Source of the DNA: JBAYJY01 sp041664945
Lineage (GTDB): Bacteria; UBP15; UBA6099
Length of the DNA stretch: 38,515 nucleotides
NCBI GenBank assembly: GCA_041664945.1
Contig: JBAYJY010000020.1
Span: 1-38,515, forward strand
Direction of reading: 5' to 3'
The notes under the pieces were generated by a model. The model saw only the letters and a program-made list of their open reading frames with translations, ran no database searches and had not been told where the DNA came from. The position numbers were made by a program, and so were the translations under genes. Numbering within the stretch: position 1 is the stretch's first letter; each line of letters begins with the position of its first letter. This document shows positions 1 to 9,000 of this stretch, piece by piece.

Positions 1-288
1 GCGGCGGACACGAGTTGTGGCATGGAGAAGACGTCGCAGAACCGAACTTTCGGAACGAACGGCGACTACTACGTCAATTGCGAGCACTCGCCGGCGCGGT
101 ACGACAAGGTCGGGGAAGCGCTCGGCTGCTTCGGCGCTTTCGTTCAGACTCCGGACGAACTCGAACCGGCGCTCAAGATGGCGATGGAAGCGAATCGGCC
201 GGCTGTCGTGCACGTCGTAATCGACGCGGACGCGAACGTGAATCCTCCGGGCGCCGATGTCTGGGCCGCGACGCATTCGACGAAATAG
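1..288 (+). CDS. Thiamine-diphosphate-dependent enzyme, C-terminal fragment
   Basis: The reading frame is open from the first base of the window, so only the last ~95 residues of this gene are visible. They resemble the end of the C-terminal pyrophosphate-binding domain of the acetolactate synthase / benzoylformate decarboxylase / oxalyl-CoA decarboxylase superfamily: a segment RYDKVGEALGCFG, then TPDELEPALKMAMEANRPAVVHVVID, the usual closing helix and beta strand of that domain. Such enzymes decarboxylate or ligate 2-oxo acids in the cytoplasm using ThDP and Mg2+. The catalytic glutamate and the GDG...N cofactor motif lie upstream of the window, so the substrate cannot be told. A permease and an SDR follow on the same strand, which would suit a small catabolic operon, but a repeat element separates them. 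Superfamily call is fairly sure, subfamily is not. Confidence 0.75.
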   Translation, partial: AADTSCGMEKTSQNRTFGTNGDYYVNCEHSPARYDKVGEALGCFGAFVQTPDELEPALKMAMEANRPAVVHVVIDADANVNPPGADVWAATHSTK

Positions 289-397
289 TAAGACGGCTTT
301 AGGCGGTAGGCTAAAGCAATTCACTATAAATATGAAGGTTTGCTAAGAAGCGTCTTTGCGAAGAACAAAGAGACGAAGCAATCCCGAACGGAGAGAA

Positions 398-490
398 CGT
401 CGTTGCGAGGCGATTTTTGCCGAAGCAATCCCGTACTCGATTCCCATTAGTATCCATGTTCGGGATTGCTTCGCTCCGCTCGCAATGACG
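398..490. repeat. CGTCATTGCGAG-family palindromic element, copy 1
   Basis: A 93-base element bounded by imperfect terminal inverted repeats: CGTCGTTGCGAG at 398-409 and CTCGCAATGACG at 479-490. Inside are the paired arms GAAGCAATCCC and GGGATTGCTTCG around a short core that reads CCCATTAGTATCCATGTTC; this core is the reverse complement of the core in the copies at 2685 and 5889, so this copy is inserted in the opposite orientation. A further half-copy (GACGAAGCAATCCCGAAC) lies just upstream at about 372-389. It separates the ThDP enzyme from the MFS gene. Elements that read HCERSEAI when translated are well known as widespread non-coding repeats. Confidence 0.8.
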
Positions 491-562
491 AATATATAAG
501 TCATACATTGTTCGATTCAATTATTTGCTTTACGTTTTTTTGCCCATTAGAGAGAGGCCGGA

Positions 563-1789
563 ATGGAGCAGGAAACGCAAAAGGAGCGGTTGACGCCATA
601 TCTCGTTGGGCTTATGGCCCTTCTTTTCGTGGCGACATTCCTCGAAGGCTACGACTTTTTCATAGTAAGCTTGATACTCGATAATCTCGGAAAAGATTTT
701 CACATAAAGAGGGAAGTTGCGCTGTATGGATTGTCGGTGATAAACATCGGCGCGGTTTTCGGTTTTTTCGCGATACGGTTCGGAGACAGAATCGGGCGCA
801 AACCGGTTTTTATTATAAGCATCGTGAGTTTCGGGATTTTAAGCATCGCGACGTCTTTCAGTCCGAACTATTATGCGTACGTCGCGCTGCAATTCCTCAC
901 GAAGATGTTTCTGGTAACTGAATTCCACACGGCGATCATAATGATATCGGAGGAATTCCCGCCGCGCATTCGAGCCACCGCGGTCGGCGTTTTGGAAATG
1001 GCTGGCGGATTCGGCGGAGTCGCCGCGGCGATTTTCAGCAAATACGCGCTTCCGGCATGGGGCTGGCGCGCGATGTACATGGTGGGCGGCGTTCCGCTCA
1101 TTCTCGCGCCGATCGTTTTTTTCTACGTCAGGGAGACAAAAAACTATTTGGCGATACGCAACACTCCGGCGGCGCGGCCGGCGCCGCTCTGGCACATCTG
1201 GACAACGCCGAGCCGGAAAAATGTCGCGCTCGTCGGCGCGGTCTGGTTTCTATGCTATCTGTGCTACGCGGGAATGATATATAGCTGGGTGTTGTTCGCG
1301 AAAACTGAGCGCGGCTGGTCGGAGTCTCAGGTTGGCGTGCAGATGGGGATCGCGACAGTGCTCGGGATGACGGGGTATATTGTAGCGGGCGCGGTGATGG
1401 ACGCATTCGGCAGACGAATCGCGAGCTGTATATTCCTGCTCTGCGCGTCGGGATCGCTGGTCTGGGCGTTCACCGCAAGCGGCTCGATGATGCTGCCGTC
1501 TCTGATAGCCGCGATATTCTTCATTTTCTCGCTTATTCCGATATGCAGCACGTACAACGCCGAGATGTTCCCGACCGAGCTGCGCGCTCAGGCGGCGGCG
1601 TGGTGCAATTTCCTGCTTGGGCGGCCCGCGCAGGTTGTGGCCCCGACAATAGTCGCGCTTCTGATAGCGCCCATGGGCGGAATCGGCGCCGCGGTGAAGC
1701 TGCTCGCTATCGGGCCGGTTATCGCCGCGTTCATGATTTTCTTTCTTTTTCCCGAGACAAAAGGCATTAAAATGGATAGGATACATTGA
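563..1789 (+). CDS. MFS transporter, metabolite:H+ symporter type
   Basis: A 408-residue inner-membrane permease of the major facilitator superfamily with about 12 hydrophobic segments. Helix 1 carries the EGYDFF signature (residues 28-33) common in the aromatic-acid/metabolite:proton symporter groups. Loop 2-3 has the MFS motif A, GDRIGRKP (about 74-81), repeated more loosely in loop 8-9 as MDAFGRR, and the tail has PETKG as in sugar-porter-like families. It should import a small organic anion or sugar-like solute with protons; the solute cannot be read from sequence. The start is set by GAGAGAGG a few bases upstream of the ATG. An SDR gene follows 63 bases downstream on the same strand, probably co-transcribed. 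Confidence 0.88.
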   Translation: MEQETQKERLTPYLVGLMALLFVATFLEGYDFFIVSLILDNLGKDFHIKREVALYGLSVINIGAVFGFFAIRFGDRIGRKPVFIISIVSFGILSIATSFSPNYYAYVALQFLTKMFLVTEFHTAIIMISEEFPPRIRATAVGVLEMAGGFGGVAAAIFSKYALPAWGWRAMYMVGGVPLILAPIVFFYVRETKNYLAIRNTPAARPAPLWHIWTTPSRKNVALVGAVWFLCYLCYAGMIYSWVLFAKTERGWSESQVGVQMGIATVLGMTGYIVAGAVMDAFGRRIASCIFLLCASGSLVWAFTASGSMMLPSLIAAIFFIFSLIPICSTYNAEMFPTELRAQAAAWCNFLLGRPAQVVAPTIVALLIAPMGGIGAAVKLLAIGPVIAAFMIFFLFPETKGIKMDRIH

Positions 1790-1852
1790 ACGCGGATACA
1801 TAGGTTCTATCGGTGAATCCGGGTTGAAATGCAATTTATCGGAGGCATTACC

Positions 1853-2677
1853 ATGGGTGATTTGAACGGCAAAGTGGCGCTGGTCACCGGATCGGCGAAG
1901 GAACGCGGGATCGGGCGCGCTATAGCGCTGCGGCTGGCGAAAAACGGCGCGGACATTGTTGTCGCCGACATGTGCAAGGACAAGGGCGAGAAGGACGCGA
2001 TATGGAACGGCTTGCAGGAACGCGTGAAAGAGATCGAGGCCGCCGGCAAACGCGCGATCGCCGTAAACGTCGATATCACAGACGAGAAATCGGTCGCCGC
2101 GCTGATGGAATCGATCAAGGCGGAGTTCGGCCGGCTCGACATAGTCTGCAACAACGCGGGAATCGCCGCCGGAATTAATCTTTCGTATATGCTGTCGCCG
2201 GCGGAATGGCGCAAGGTGATGGAAGTCAACCTGACGGGCACGTTTATCGTGTCGCGCGCTGCGGCGCAGTGGATGACGAAGTCGAAGCAGAGCGGGAGCA
2301 TCATTAATATTTCATCGTGGCGCGGGTTCGCGCCGGCGCCGTTCATGGCGGCATACTGCGCGTCGAAGGCGGCTGTGATCTCGCTGACGGAAGTGATGGC
2401 GCTCGAACTGGCCACGCACAACATCCGCGTCAACGCGGTGTGCCCCGGAAAAGTGGACACCGACATGGAACGCTGGGGCTGGGACCTTAAGGCCGGCGCG
2501 AAGGGCTGTTCGGTGGAACAAATTATCGAGGAAGAACAGAAGAAGATTCCACTCGGCAAGCTGGCGACGCCTGACATGGTGGCCGGGCTTGTGGCGTTTA
2601 TCGCGTCGGACGACGGCGCCTATCTGACAGGGCAGGCGATCTCGTACACCGGCGGCATGACGCTCGTGAGGCTGTGA
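1853..2677 (+). CDS. SDR-family NAD(P)-dependent oxidoreductase
   Basis: Classical short-chain dehydrogenase/reductase of 274 residues, full length for the family. The Rossmann cofactor motif is TGSAKERGIG (12-21), followed by the NNAG motif (100-103), structural Asn127 in NLTG, catalytic Ser155 and the YxxxK pair Tyr168/Lys172. The late CPGKVDTDM segment and the C-terminal GQAISYTGGM are also typical. It should oxidise an alcohol or reduce a carbonyl in the cytoplasm. A frame-compatible ATG exists 24 bases upstream, but the perfect GGAGG at 1841-1845 lies 7 bases before the ATG at 1853, so I use that start. Position directly after the MFS permease suggests it acts on the imported solute or a product of it. 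Substrate is unknown. Confidence 0.92.
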   Translation: MGDLNGKVALVTGSAKERGIGRAIALRLAKNGADIVVADMCKDKGEKDAIWNGLQERVKEIEAAGKRAIAVNVDITDEKSVAALMESIKAEFGRLDIVCNNAGIAAGINLSYMLSPAEWRKVMEVNLTGTFIVSRAAAQWMTKSKQSGSIINISSWRGFAPAPFMAAYCASKAAVISLTEVMALELATHNIRVNAVCPGKVDTDMERWGWDLKAGAKGCSVEQIIEEEQKKIPLGKLATPDMVAGLVAFIASDDGAYLTGQAISYTGGMTLVRL

Positions 2678-2684
2678 GATATTC

Positions 2685-2773
2685 CGTCATTGCGAGCGGA
2701 GCGAAGCAAACCCGAACATGGAGATGGGAAATTTGATCGGGGTTGCTTCGTCACTTCGTTCCTCGCAATAACG
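2685..2773. repeat. CGTCATTGCGAG-family palindromic element, copy 2
   Basis: 89 bases directly after the SDR stop codon. Terminal inverted repeats CGTCATTGCGAG (2685-2696) and CTCGCAATAACG (2762-2773) match with one mismatch. The internal arms are GAAGCAAACCCGAAC and GGGGTTGCTTCG around the core ATGGAGATGGGAA shared with the copy at 5889-5991. The element fills almost the whole gap between the SDR and TauE/SafE genes, so the second gene's ribosome-binding region begins right at its right edge. Confidence 0.8.
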
Positions 2774-2794
2774 AGTTATTGGGGTTAATTCAAC

Positions 2795-3556
2795 TTGTTC
2801 GACACAAAGTTCGCAATATTTTTCGTGATAATCTTCATAGCAAAAGCGGTCGAGGCGGTGACCGGTTTCGGCAGCACGATCATAGCGCTCACGCTCGGCG
2901 CGCAGGTGTATCAGATTGAGTATATGCTGCCGATCGTCGTGCCGCTTAATATCATTCTCAGCACGTACATACTCATCAAGCACGCGAAGGCGATCAACTG
3001 GCCGGAACTCGCGCGCTGGATTCTGCCGTTCACAATCGGCGGCCTGATCGTCGGCATGATCATTTTCAATATCGTGCAGGGGAACACGCTGAAGCTGGCG
3101 TACGGCGTCTTTGTTCTTTGCTTCGCGATAGTTGAGTTGGTTCGGTTGCTGCGCACGGTGGCTGATTGCGAGGCGAGGCCGCTGTCGGCGATAAAGTCGA
3201 TGATCTGGCTGTTCGCGGGCGGCGTAATCCACGGAATCTACGCATCGGGCGGTCCGATGGTTGTCTATTATTCATGCAGAAAAATCACGGACAAGAGCAT
3301 TTTCCGAAGCACGCTGTCGGTGTTGTGGCTGGTCTTAAATATAATACTTCTCGCCGACTATATCCGCACCGGCAAAATGACTGTTGAAACGATGAAAATG
3401 TTCAGCTGGCTGCTGCCGGCGCTTGCCGGCGGTTTGTTTGTAGGCGACATACTCCACAAGCGCATTCCCGAGCGGAAATTCCGCGTACTCGTCTATGTTC
3501 TTTTGATCGTCGCCGGCGCTTCGCTCGTTATTAAATCAATGCCGTCGTTTCACTGA
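2795..3556 (+). CDS. TauE/SafE (DUF81) family membrane permease
   Basis: A 253-residue polytopic membrane protein with about eight hydrophobic segments. It shows the two-fold repeat of the TauE/SafE family: GFGSTIIALTLGA in the first half (about residues 24-38) and HGIYASGGPMVVYY in the second (about 148-161), each with the small-residue and proline/glycine-rich signature of the half-repeat. Characterised members export sulfite, sulfoacetate or other anions; many are uncharacterised. The start is a TTG (TTGTTCGAC) with GGGG about ten bases upstream; no better ATG lies in frame before the first helix. The gene follows the SDR after a palindromic repeat and may belong to the same catabolic group. 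Confidence 0.85.
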   Translation: MFDTKFAIFFVIIFIAKAVEAVTGFGSTIIALTLGAQVYQIEYMLPIVVPLNIILSTYILIKHAKAINWPELARWILPFTIGGLIVGMIIFNIVQGNTLKLAYGVFVLCFAIVELVRLLRTVADCEARPLSAIKSMIWLFAGGVIHGIYASGGPMVVYYSCRKITDKSIFRSTLSVLWLVLNIILLADYIRTGKMTVETMKMFSWLLPALAGGLFVGDILHKRIPERKFRVLVYVLLIVAGASLVIKSMPSFH

Positions 3557-3905
3557 GTATAAATTGCTTAACCGTATGGTTTTACGCTTCTCCTTATAAA
3601 AGGGAGGCAGGGGGTTGTATTGTCCCGCAACATGACAAAGCGGCGTCAAGCCGCCGCATTCCATAGCGCTTCGCGCAAAAGGATTAGAGAAGTCGCTAAT
3701 GCTCGACTCCGTATTCTGTATTAATCATTTTCCAAGCTATCATTTACTTTATGCTGTCTACTGTTTCCCACCTGAGTTCTCGCTACTCGCTGTTGCCTTT
3801 GTCGCCTCCGGCGACTGAGAAAGCGGCGATGAATCGCCGCAATCCAAATTTGTCTCGACTTTTTTAGCTTTTATCTTTTCCCTATGTCTCGCTACTGCTT
3901 TTCCG
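3557..3905. other. Intergenic region with hairpins and a dispersed AGTAGCGAG-type repeat
   Basis: 349 bases between the convergent TauE/SafE and Cys-rich genes. I see no credible gene: the open frame here has no plausible protein. It holds several GC-rich hairpins: GCGGC-N5-GCCGC at 3640-3654, GTCGCC-TCC-GGCGAC at 3801-3815 and GCGGCGAT-GA-ATCGCCGC at 3823-3840. The right part (about 3758-3905) is an inverted, longer version of a sequence also present after the GH35 gene: the reverse complement contains CGGAAAAGCAGTAGCGAG and GCGAGTAGCGAGAACTCAGG, both found again at 18953-18992. Confidence 0.7.
3819..3840 (-). terminator. Possible terminator hairpin of the Cys-rich protein gene
   Basis: A perfect 8-bp stem, GCGGCGAT / ATCGCCGC with a 2-base loop, lies about 65 bases beyond the stop of the minus-strand gene ending at 3906. 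Read on the minus strand the stem is followed by TTTCTC, a weak U-rich tail. It sits in a dispersed repeat, so it may be only a repeat palindrome. Confidence 0.3.
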
Positions 3906-5696
3906 CTACTCTTTTTCAGAAATGAAACCATAATAGCGGCCCATCCAGTAAGGAAGCAAAAAATCTGTCGGGGCGACAATAACGCGGCTATTGTGAGAGC
4001 AGGAATAGAGGCGGTAGGGATCTTCCCAGAAAGAGACATTGTTCGGGCATCGTTCGCCGGGGGTGCGGGCGAATTCGCCGAGATCCTCGCCGTGCCGGCT
4101 CTTGCAGAAGGGTTTGCTTTTTTCCGGCGGCGGCTGCGTGTTCTCATAGTGGTAGCGCGTCGGGAACTGGCGGAGCATCGCCACGCCGTTCGAGACCGCG
4201 TCGAGCGCGGGGCCGTCCGAACCCGGGCCGAGCCGCTTCTGCGACGCAAAGACAAAATCAAAGAACACATTGTTTTGATTGATCAGCGCGCGCGGATGCC
4301 CTTTCTTGCGGAAGACATCCTCATCGAATGATTTCTGATAAATTTCGCGGAGTTTCGGGTCGTGTTCGAACCAGATCAGGTTGTGCATGCTCAGAACGTG
4401 CATAGCGTTGTTGTCGTAATTCATCTGGCAACCGTCGGCGTCCACGTAGATTCCATTGTAAACGAGATGATTCGTGTAAGGCATTGGCGTTTCGAGAATA
4501 TTATTCAGGCATCTGCGCTTGCCGCTCTTTTGCAGAAGACAGTCGTCGTACCAGCGGGCGATCGAGTGGTCTTTCGTGACTTCGGCGGCGATCTTAATGA
4601 AATCGAGGCCCATCGCGGCGTTGAGACCCGTGTAGTCGCCGAATGTCGCCGCGTGAAAACGTCCGTAAGAAGTGACCCGGCCGTCCCAGTCCACAACCTC
4701 CATCTTGTTTTTGATCAGATGTTCGGCGACCTGAGCGATCAGGTCTTTAGCGATTGCCTGCGCCTGCGGATCGTCCACAAGTTTCGCCACCGCGCCGAGC
4801 GCAAACATGTGGCCGGCATACTCGTCCTTGCTAACGTTATCCGTCCAGCACCAGCCGGCGAATTCCTTCGACACGCAGTGGGTCGTGGTCTGCCATTCCT
4901 TCTTCTTGCCGTCGTATATCCGGGCGCAGCCGTCGTCTCCGATCAGAACCTTCTGGTTGTTGCCTTCAATCAGATCGTGTATGTACGCCTTCGGTTCGGC
5001 GGGGCATTCGCTGGCTTTGAAATCCGGCGGCGAGTACGACCTTGTGAACAGGCCGGGAACGCCGGTGATGCGCATGCGAAGGACTTCGCCGTCGAGAAGA
5101 AGCTTGATCATTTCCAGCGCCTGCGGGTCGCGCGTCACTCCGTATCGGAACGCCTCGGCTGCCAGATATAACGCGCTGAAAAGGCCGTCGTTATCGTGAT
5201 GCCCGAAGCGCTCGACATCGTTCCAAGTCGCAATTTCCTCCGGGATCGCAGTCTCCATGCAGTCCTTGCAGGGCGGCGTTTGGCCGGGCGCGCATTCGAC
5301 AGATTTGCAGGGCATATAGACTGTCGTCATGTATTTCAGTTTCGGGCTTACATGCAACCGCTTGGAGATGTCCTCGTAATATGCGGCTTTGTTCGAAAGC
5401 GATTCCGGGGTGTCGAGCTTGTTTTGCGCGGGCGCCGGCCACTCGGGCGATCCGTAGCGCCACGGGTCGACGCATGCGTTGTTCTCGCAAAGTTTCCCGG
5501 AGTCGCGCATGCACTCGGTGTTCTTCCATTCTCCGTTTTCGCATTGCGAGAGCGTGTATGCGTCGCCGGTACACTTCCACTCGCCGGATGCGCATGCGGC
5601 CGTCAGGGGAAAGCCGGCTTCAGCCGCCGCCACGGCGGCAGACATGGACATCATCAAAATAAATGCGATGAAAGCTGATTCCAGCACTTTTTTCAT
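3906..5696 (-). CDS. Exported Cys-rich protein of unknown function
   Basis: I do not recognise this 596-residue protein. It has a clear Sec signal peptide (MKKVLESAFIAFILMMSMSA, cleavage near residue 24-26). Residues 35-76 form a compact six-cysteine module (Cys35, 42, 52, 62, 70, 75) with the pattern C-x6-C-x9-C-x9-C-x7-C-x4-C and a GEWKNTEC core, resembling small Cys-rich modules common in secreted myxobacterial proteins. The rest, about 80-596, is mostly helical with evenly spaced aromatic-rich segments (GHHDNDGLFSALYLAAEAF, GRFHAATFGDYTGLNAAMG) that suggest an alpha/alpha-barrel like those of six-hairpin glycosidases and lyases; this fold is an inference. Further CxxC pairs (CMETA region, CWTDN, CSHN) imply disulfides. 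GTGAGG lies 10 bases before the ATG. It is monocistronic, convergent with TauE/SafE and divergent from GH38. Confidence 0.8.
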   Translation of the reverse strand: MKKVLESAFIAFILMMSMSAAVAAAEAGFPLTAACASGEWKCTGDAYTLSQCENGEWKNTECMRDSGKLCENNACVDPWRYGSPEWPAPAQNKLDTPESLSNKAAYYEDISKRLHVSPKLKYMTTVYMPCKSVECAPGQTPPCKDCMETAIPEEIATWNDVERFGHHDNDGLFSALYLAAEAFRYGVTRDPQALEMIKLLLDGEVLRMRITGVPGLFTRSYSPPDFKASECPAEPKAYIHDLIEGNNQKVLIGDDGCARIYDGKKKEWQTTTHCVSKEFAGWCWTDNVSKDEYAGHMFALGAVAKLVDDPQAQAIAKDLIAQVAEHLIKNKMEVVDWDGRVTSYGRFHAATFGDYTGLNAAMGLDFIKIAAEVTKDHSIARWYDDCLLQKSGKRRCLNNILETPMPYTNHLVYNGIYVDADGCQMNYDNNAMHVLSMHNLIWFEHDPKLREIYQKSFDEDVFRKKGHPRALINQNNVFFDFVFASQKRLGPGSDGPALDAVSNGVAMLRQFPTRYHYENTQPPPEKSKPFCKSRHGEDLGEFARTPGERCPNNVSFWEDPYRLYSCSHNSRVIVAPTDFLLPYWMGRYYGFISEKE

Positions 5697-5815
5697 TACG
5701 CCAATACCTCACCCCGGTTGTGTTTCAATCGGGAAATTATATCACTACTTTTGACTTTTCACGCCTGTTTTTTTCGATCAATGCAAAACACGCGCATTTT
5801 AGAGAATGCGCACCG

Positions 5816-5880
5816 CGTCATTGCGAGGAGCGCAGAGTTTATAGCCGGCCATCATGTAATCGCGGGAAACAATCCCGAAC
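5816..5880. repeat. CGTCATTGCGAG-family element, truncated copy 3
   Basis: Begins with a perfect CGTCATTGCGAG terminus (5816-5827) and reaches AACAATCCCGAAC at about 5868-5880, but the right half and right terminus are missing; copy 4 starts eight bases later. It appears to be a decayed or interrupted copy. Confidence 0.65.
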
Positions 5881-5888
5881 GCCAAGCG

Positions 5889-5991
5889 CGTCATTGCGAG
5901 AAGCGCAGCGCCGAAGCAATCCCGAACATGGAGATGGGAATTGAGTTCCGGATTGCTTCGTCAGCCACAAAACGGCTTTCTCGCAATGACG
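5889..5991. repeat. CGTCATTGCGAG-family palindromic element, copy 4
   Basis: 103 bases with perfect 12-base terminal inverted repeats CGTCATTGCGAG (5889-5900) and CTCGCAATGACG (5980-5991). The arms GAAGCAATCCCGAAC and CCGGATTGCTTCG enclose the core ATGGAGATGGGAATT, the same core as copy 2. A further terminus (CCCGCAATGACG, about 6020-6031) just to the right belongs to a remnant of another copy, so at least three copies are clustered here. Confidence 0.8.
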
Positions 5992-6083
5992 TTTTGGGGT
6001 TCCGGATCACTTCTCTTCGCCCGCAATGACGTTTATGATAGAATAACAATTCATTAACTGCGCCGTTTCGGCGGGGAGTCACA

Positions 6084-9000
6084 ATGATGAAAAAAACGAT
6101 TTCGACTGCTATAGCGGTTTTGTTCGCGCTTGCCGCCATTGGCGCCAGCGCCGCCGCTCAGGAAAAGACAGGCCTGAAGAAAGTCTGGACAATTGGAAAG
6201 GTGAACGGCGGTTATTACGAACTATCAGCCAAAAGCGCCCGGGAGTGGATGAAGAGCATGAGCTCAGCATTCCCCTCCGGGTTCGACTACAACGTCGGTA
6301 AGAAAGGCAACAAAGACGCTTTTCCCGGATTTCAGCCCGGACCCGACGCTGTATGGGCGGGCGCGAAAACCTATCCGCTGAGAATAAATTTTCCGATAGC
6401 CGGGATCAAACCGGGCGGCTATATCCTCACCGTCGGAATCGCCGGCGCATCGTCAACGCGCGAAGCGAACCTCGAACTGGCGGCAGGCGGCAAAACGCAG
6501 TCGCTGCCGGTCCTGCCCGGAGAAAAAGACGACATTCTGAACTCGAGCATGAACATCGGCGCGGACGCCTCGAAAAACCAGACTCTATATTACTACATCG
6601 CCTCGGAGTCGCTTCGCGCGGGCGACAACACTATCACGCTTACCCTGAAAGACGGGCCCTGGATCGTTTACGATTACATCTCCCTGGAATCGGTTCCGGA
6701 TTCCTCGAAGCCCGCGATTATGAACTTCGCGGCGAGCTTCCCTCCGTTTCTGTTGCGCAACGGCGACAATGAGGAACGTCCGCTGCGCGTCACATGCCTG
6801 AATCCCGGGCCGGCGCTCGACGCCGCTCTCACTGTCAAAATCGGCGACTCCGTATACAACAGAAACATAAAACTCAATTCCGGAAATTGCGATTTTCAGA
6901 TCAGCCTGCCCGACGCAGCAGAGCCCGCTGACACAGCCGTGAGAATAACTTCCGGCGGCGCAGTGATCGCTCAATCATCACAGAAAATCACTCCCGCGCG
7001 CCGCGTCACTGTCTATCTCATGCCGCACTCGCATCTCGACATCGGCTACCCCGACATTCAGCCGAACATCGTTATCGACCAGCGCACTTTTCTCGAAAAC
7101 GCGCTCGACGTCATCGAACAGAAACACAAATACCCGATGACCTGGGTCGTCGAGTCCTCATGGCCCCTCAAACTCCTTCTCAACGGAATCGGCCCATGGG
7201 AGGAGTACGGCCCGTCGATTATGAAATCGCCGCTGCTGACAACTGTTCCCGAATCGTTCTGGAAAGACTCGATGAAGATGAAGAACGTGGCTTTCTCGGC
7301 GTCCGTCGCCAGTTCCGCGAGCGGCGGCTCCGACTCGCTGAACGACCGGCGCCTTGTCGACGCTTCGCCATTCGGCTGGTTCTCCACCGGCCCGGCGGCG
7401 GGCGCGTGGATCGAAATGTCCTTCAAGCAGCCGCGCCCCATTAAGTTCATCGCAATCCGCCACGGCCGCGACGACAACACCAACGAAATCAAATCCATGA
7501 AAATCACATTCTCGGGCCCGGACGGCAAAACCGAGACTAAGTCCGCCGGCCCGCTCCCTGAAGAACGCGAGCGCCTGCTCGTTCCGGTTTCGCTCTCCAG
7601 GACCGATAAAATCCGCATCGACATCACGGACGCCGCGAATCCGGACCTTCAGGCGACTTTGATGGAAATCGAGGCCTACATCGATGCGCCGATCGCCGAT
7701 ACGCAACGCCGCGCGGTCAAAGCGATCCGCGACGGCCGTATGGACGTCTCCGGCCTGTACATGAATTTCCTGACGCAGTTGATCCCGACGGAGTGGCTGA
7801 TCCGCTCCATGATGCAGACGCACGCAATCGCTGAAAAGACCGGCGCATCTTTCAAAACGGCGCTCATCACCGACGTGCCTGGCTTCACATTCGCGCTGCC
7901 GGACGTTTTCTCAGGCAGCGGCATCCGTTACTTCTATACCGGCATCAACGACTACCACGCGGAATTTTCCATCGCCGACATGCCGCGCGCCTTCTGGTGG
8001 CAGGGTCCCGGCGGCGGCAAAATTCTCGTCTTCCGCAGCTTCGACAACTATAACGAGGGCTTCTTCAAAGGCTTCACCCGTAGCGCCGGCCACATCGAAC
8101 GGCTTTTCCCCGATCTTTTGAAACTGCTCGACACCGAAAACTATCCCTACGATACGATGCCGATCCGCACCCTCGGCGACCTTATCGACGACGGCCCGAT
8201 TCCCGAGATTCTTCCCGAGGTCGTGGAGGAATGGAACAGCCGCTGGGCTTGGCCGCGCGTCGTAATCGGACTTCCGACTGATTACTTCGCTAAGTTTGAG
8301 AAAAGCTACGGCGGCTCGCTGCGCACGCTTAAAGGCGACTGGACCGCATACTGGGAAGACGGCGAAGGCTCAACCGCGGCGGAAACAACGGTTGTTCGGC
8401 GCGCGCAACGGTCGCTTCTCGAAGCCGCCGCTTTCGGCGCCGTGCGCGACCGGCTGCTCGGGCCGTCGCCTGAATTTATCAAGACTCTCGCAAAAGCCGA
8501 GGAGGATGTTTACCTCTTCGACGAACACACATGGGGCGCCGCCGGCAGCGTCAACGCGCCGAAGAGCCCGCAGACGATCGAACAGTGGCGCTTCAAACAG
8601 TTGCCAGCCGTCAATATCGAAAATGCCGACCTTTTCAACGGAATACTGCCGCTTATAAACAAATTCGCGCCCGCCCCGAAACGCGGCGGAAAGATTCTCG
8701 CCGCCGTAAACAATTCCGGCGCTCTCAGGTCGGCGCGCGTTTATTTCTCATCGGATCAGAAAAGCATTAAAGTTATCGACGCTGAAACCGGCGGGGAAAT
8801 CATGGCCGTTTGCGACAGCGGCAGAACTCAGACAACCGTAGCGAACGCCGGCGCTCCCAAAAGCGCAACTAAATGCGAGTTCACTTTCGTCGCGAAAAAC
8901 GTTCCCGCAATGGGCGTCCGCTACTATGAAATTCTGCCCGGAGCGGCAGTGTCGGCGACCAAGGCCGTTTCCGAGAATACGCTCGAAAACAATTTCTACC

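Larger units (their letters stand above)
5697..6083. other. Repeat-filled intergenic region between divergent genes
   Basis: 387 bases upstream of both the Cys-rich protein (minus) and the GH38 gene (plus). About 5816-6031 is occupied by one complete and two partial CGTCATTGCGAG-family elements. The leftmost 115 bases are AT-rich and should hold the leftward promoter. To the right a TATGAT at 6034-6039 and GGGGAG at 6072-6077 precede the GH38 start. I see no small gene here; the open frames all run through repeat sequence. Confidence 0.65.

Noticed and set aside
1..288. Assignment of the ThDP fragment as sulfoacetaldehyde acetyltransferase (Xsc)
   Set aside because: The visible C-terminal segment does not resemble the known Xsc tail; only the superfamily can be supported.
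311..520. Small minus-strand frame reading HCERSEAI
   Set aside because: This peptide is the translation of a dispersed non-coding palindrome; no ribosome site or conserved protein.
4362..5171. Plus-strand frame of 269 codons opposite the Cys-rich protein
   Set aside because: Val/Arg/His-rich shadow; the minus strand has a signal peptide and patterned cysteines.
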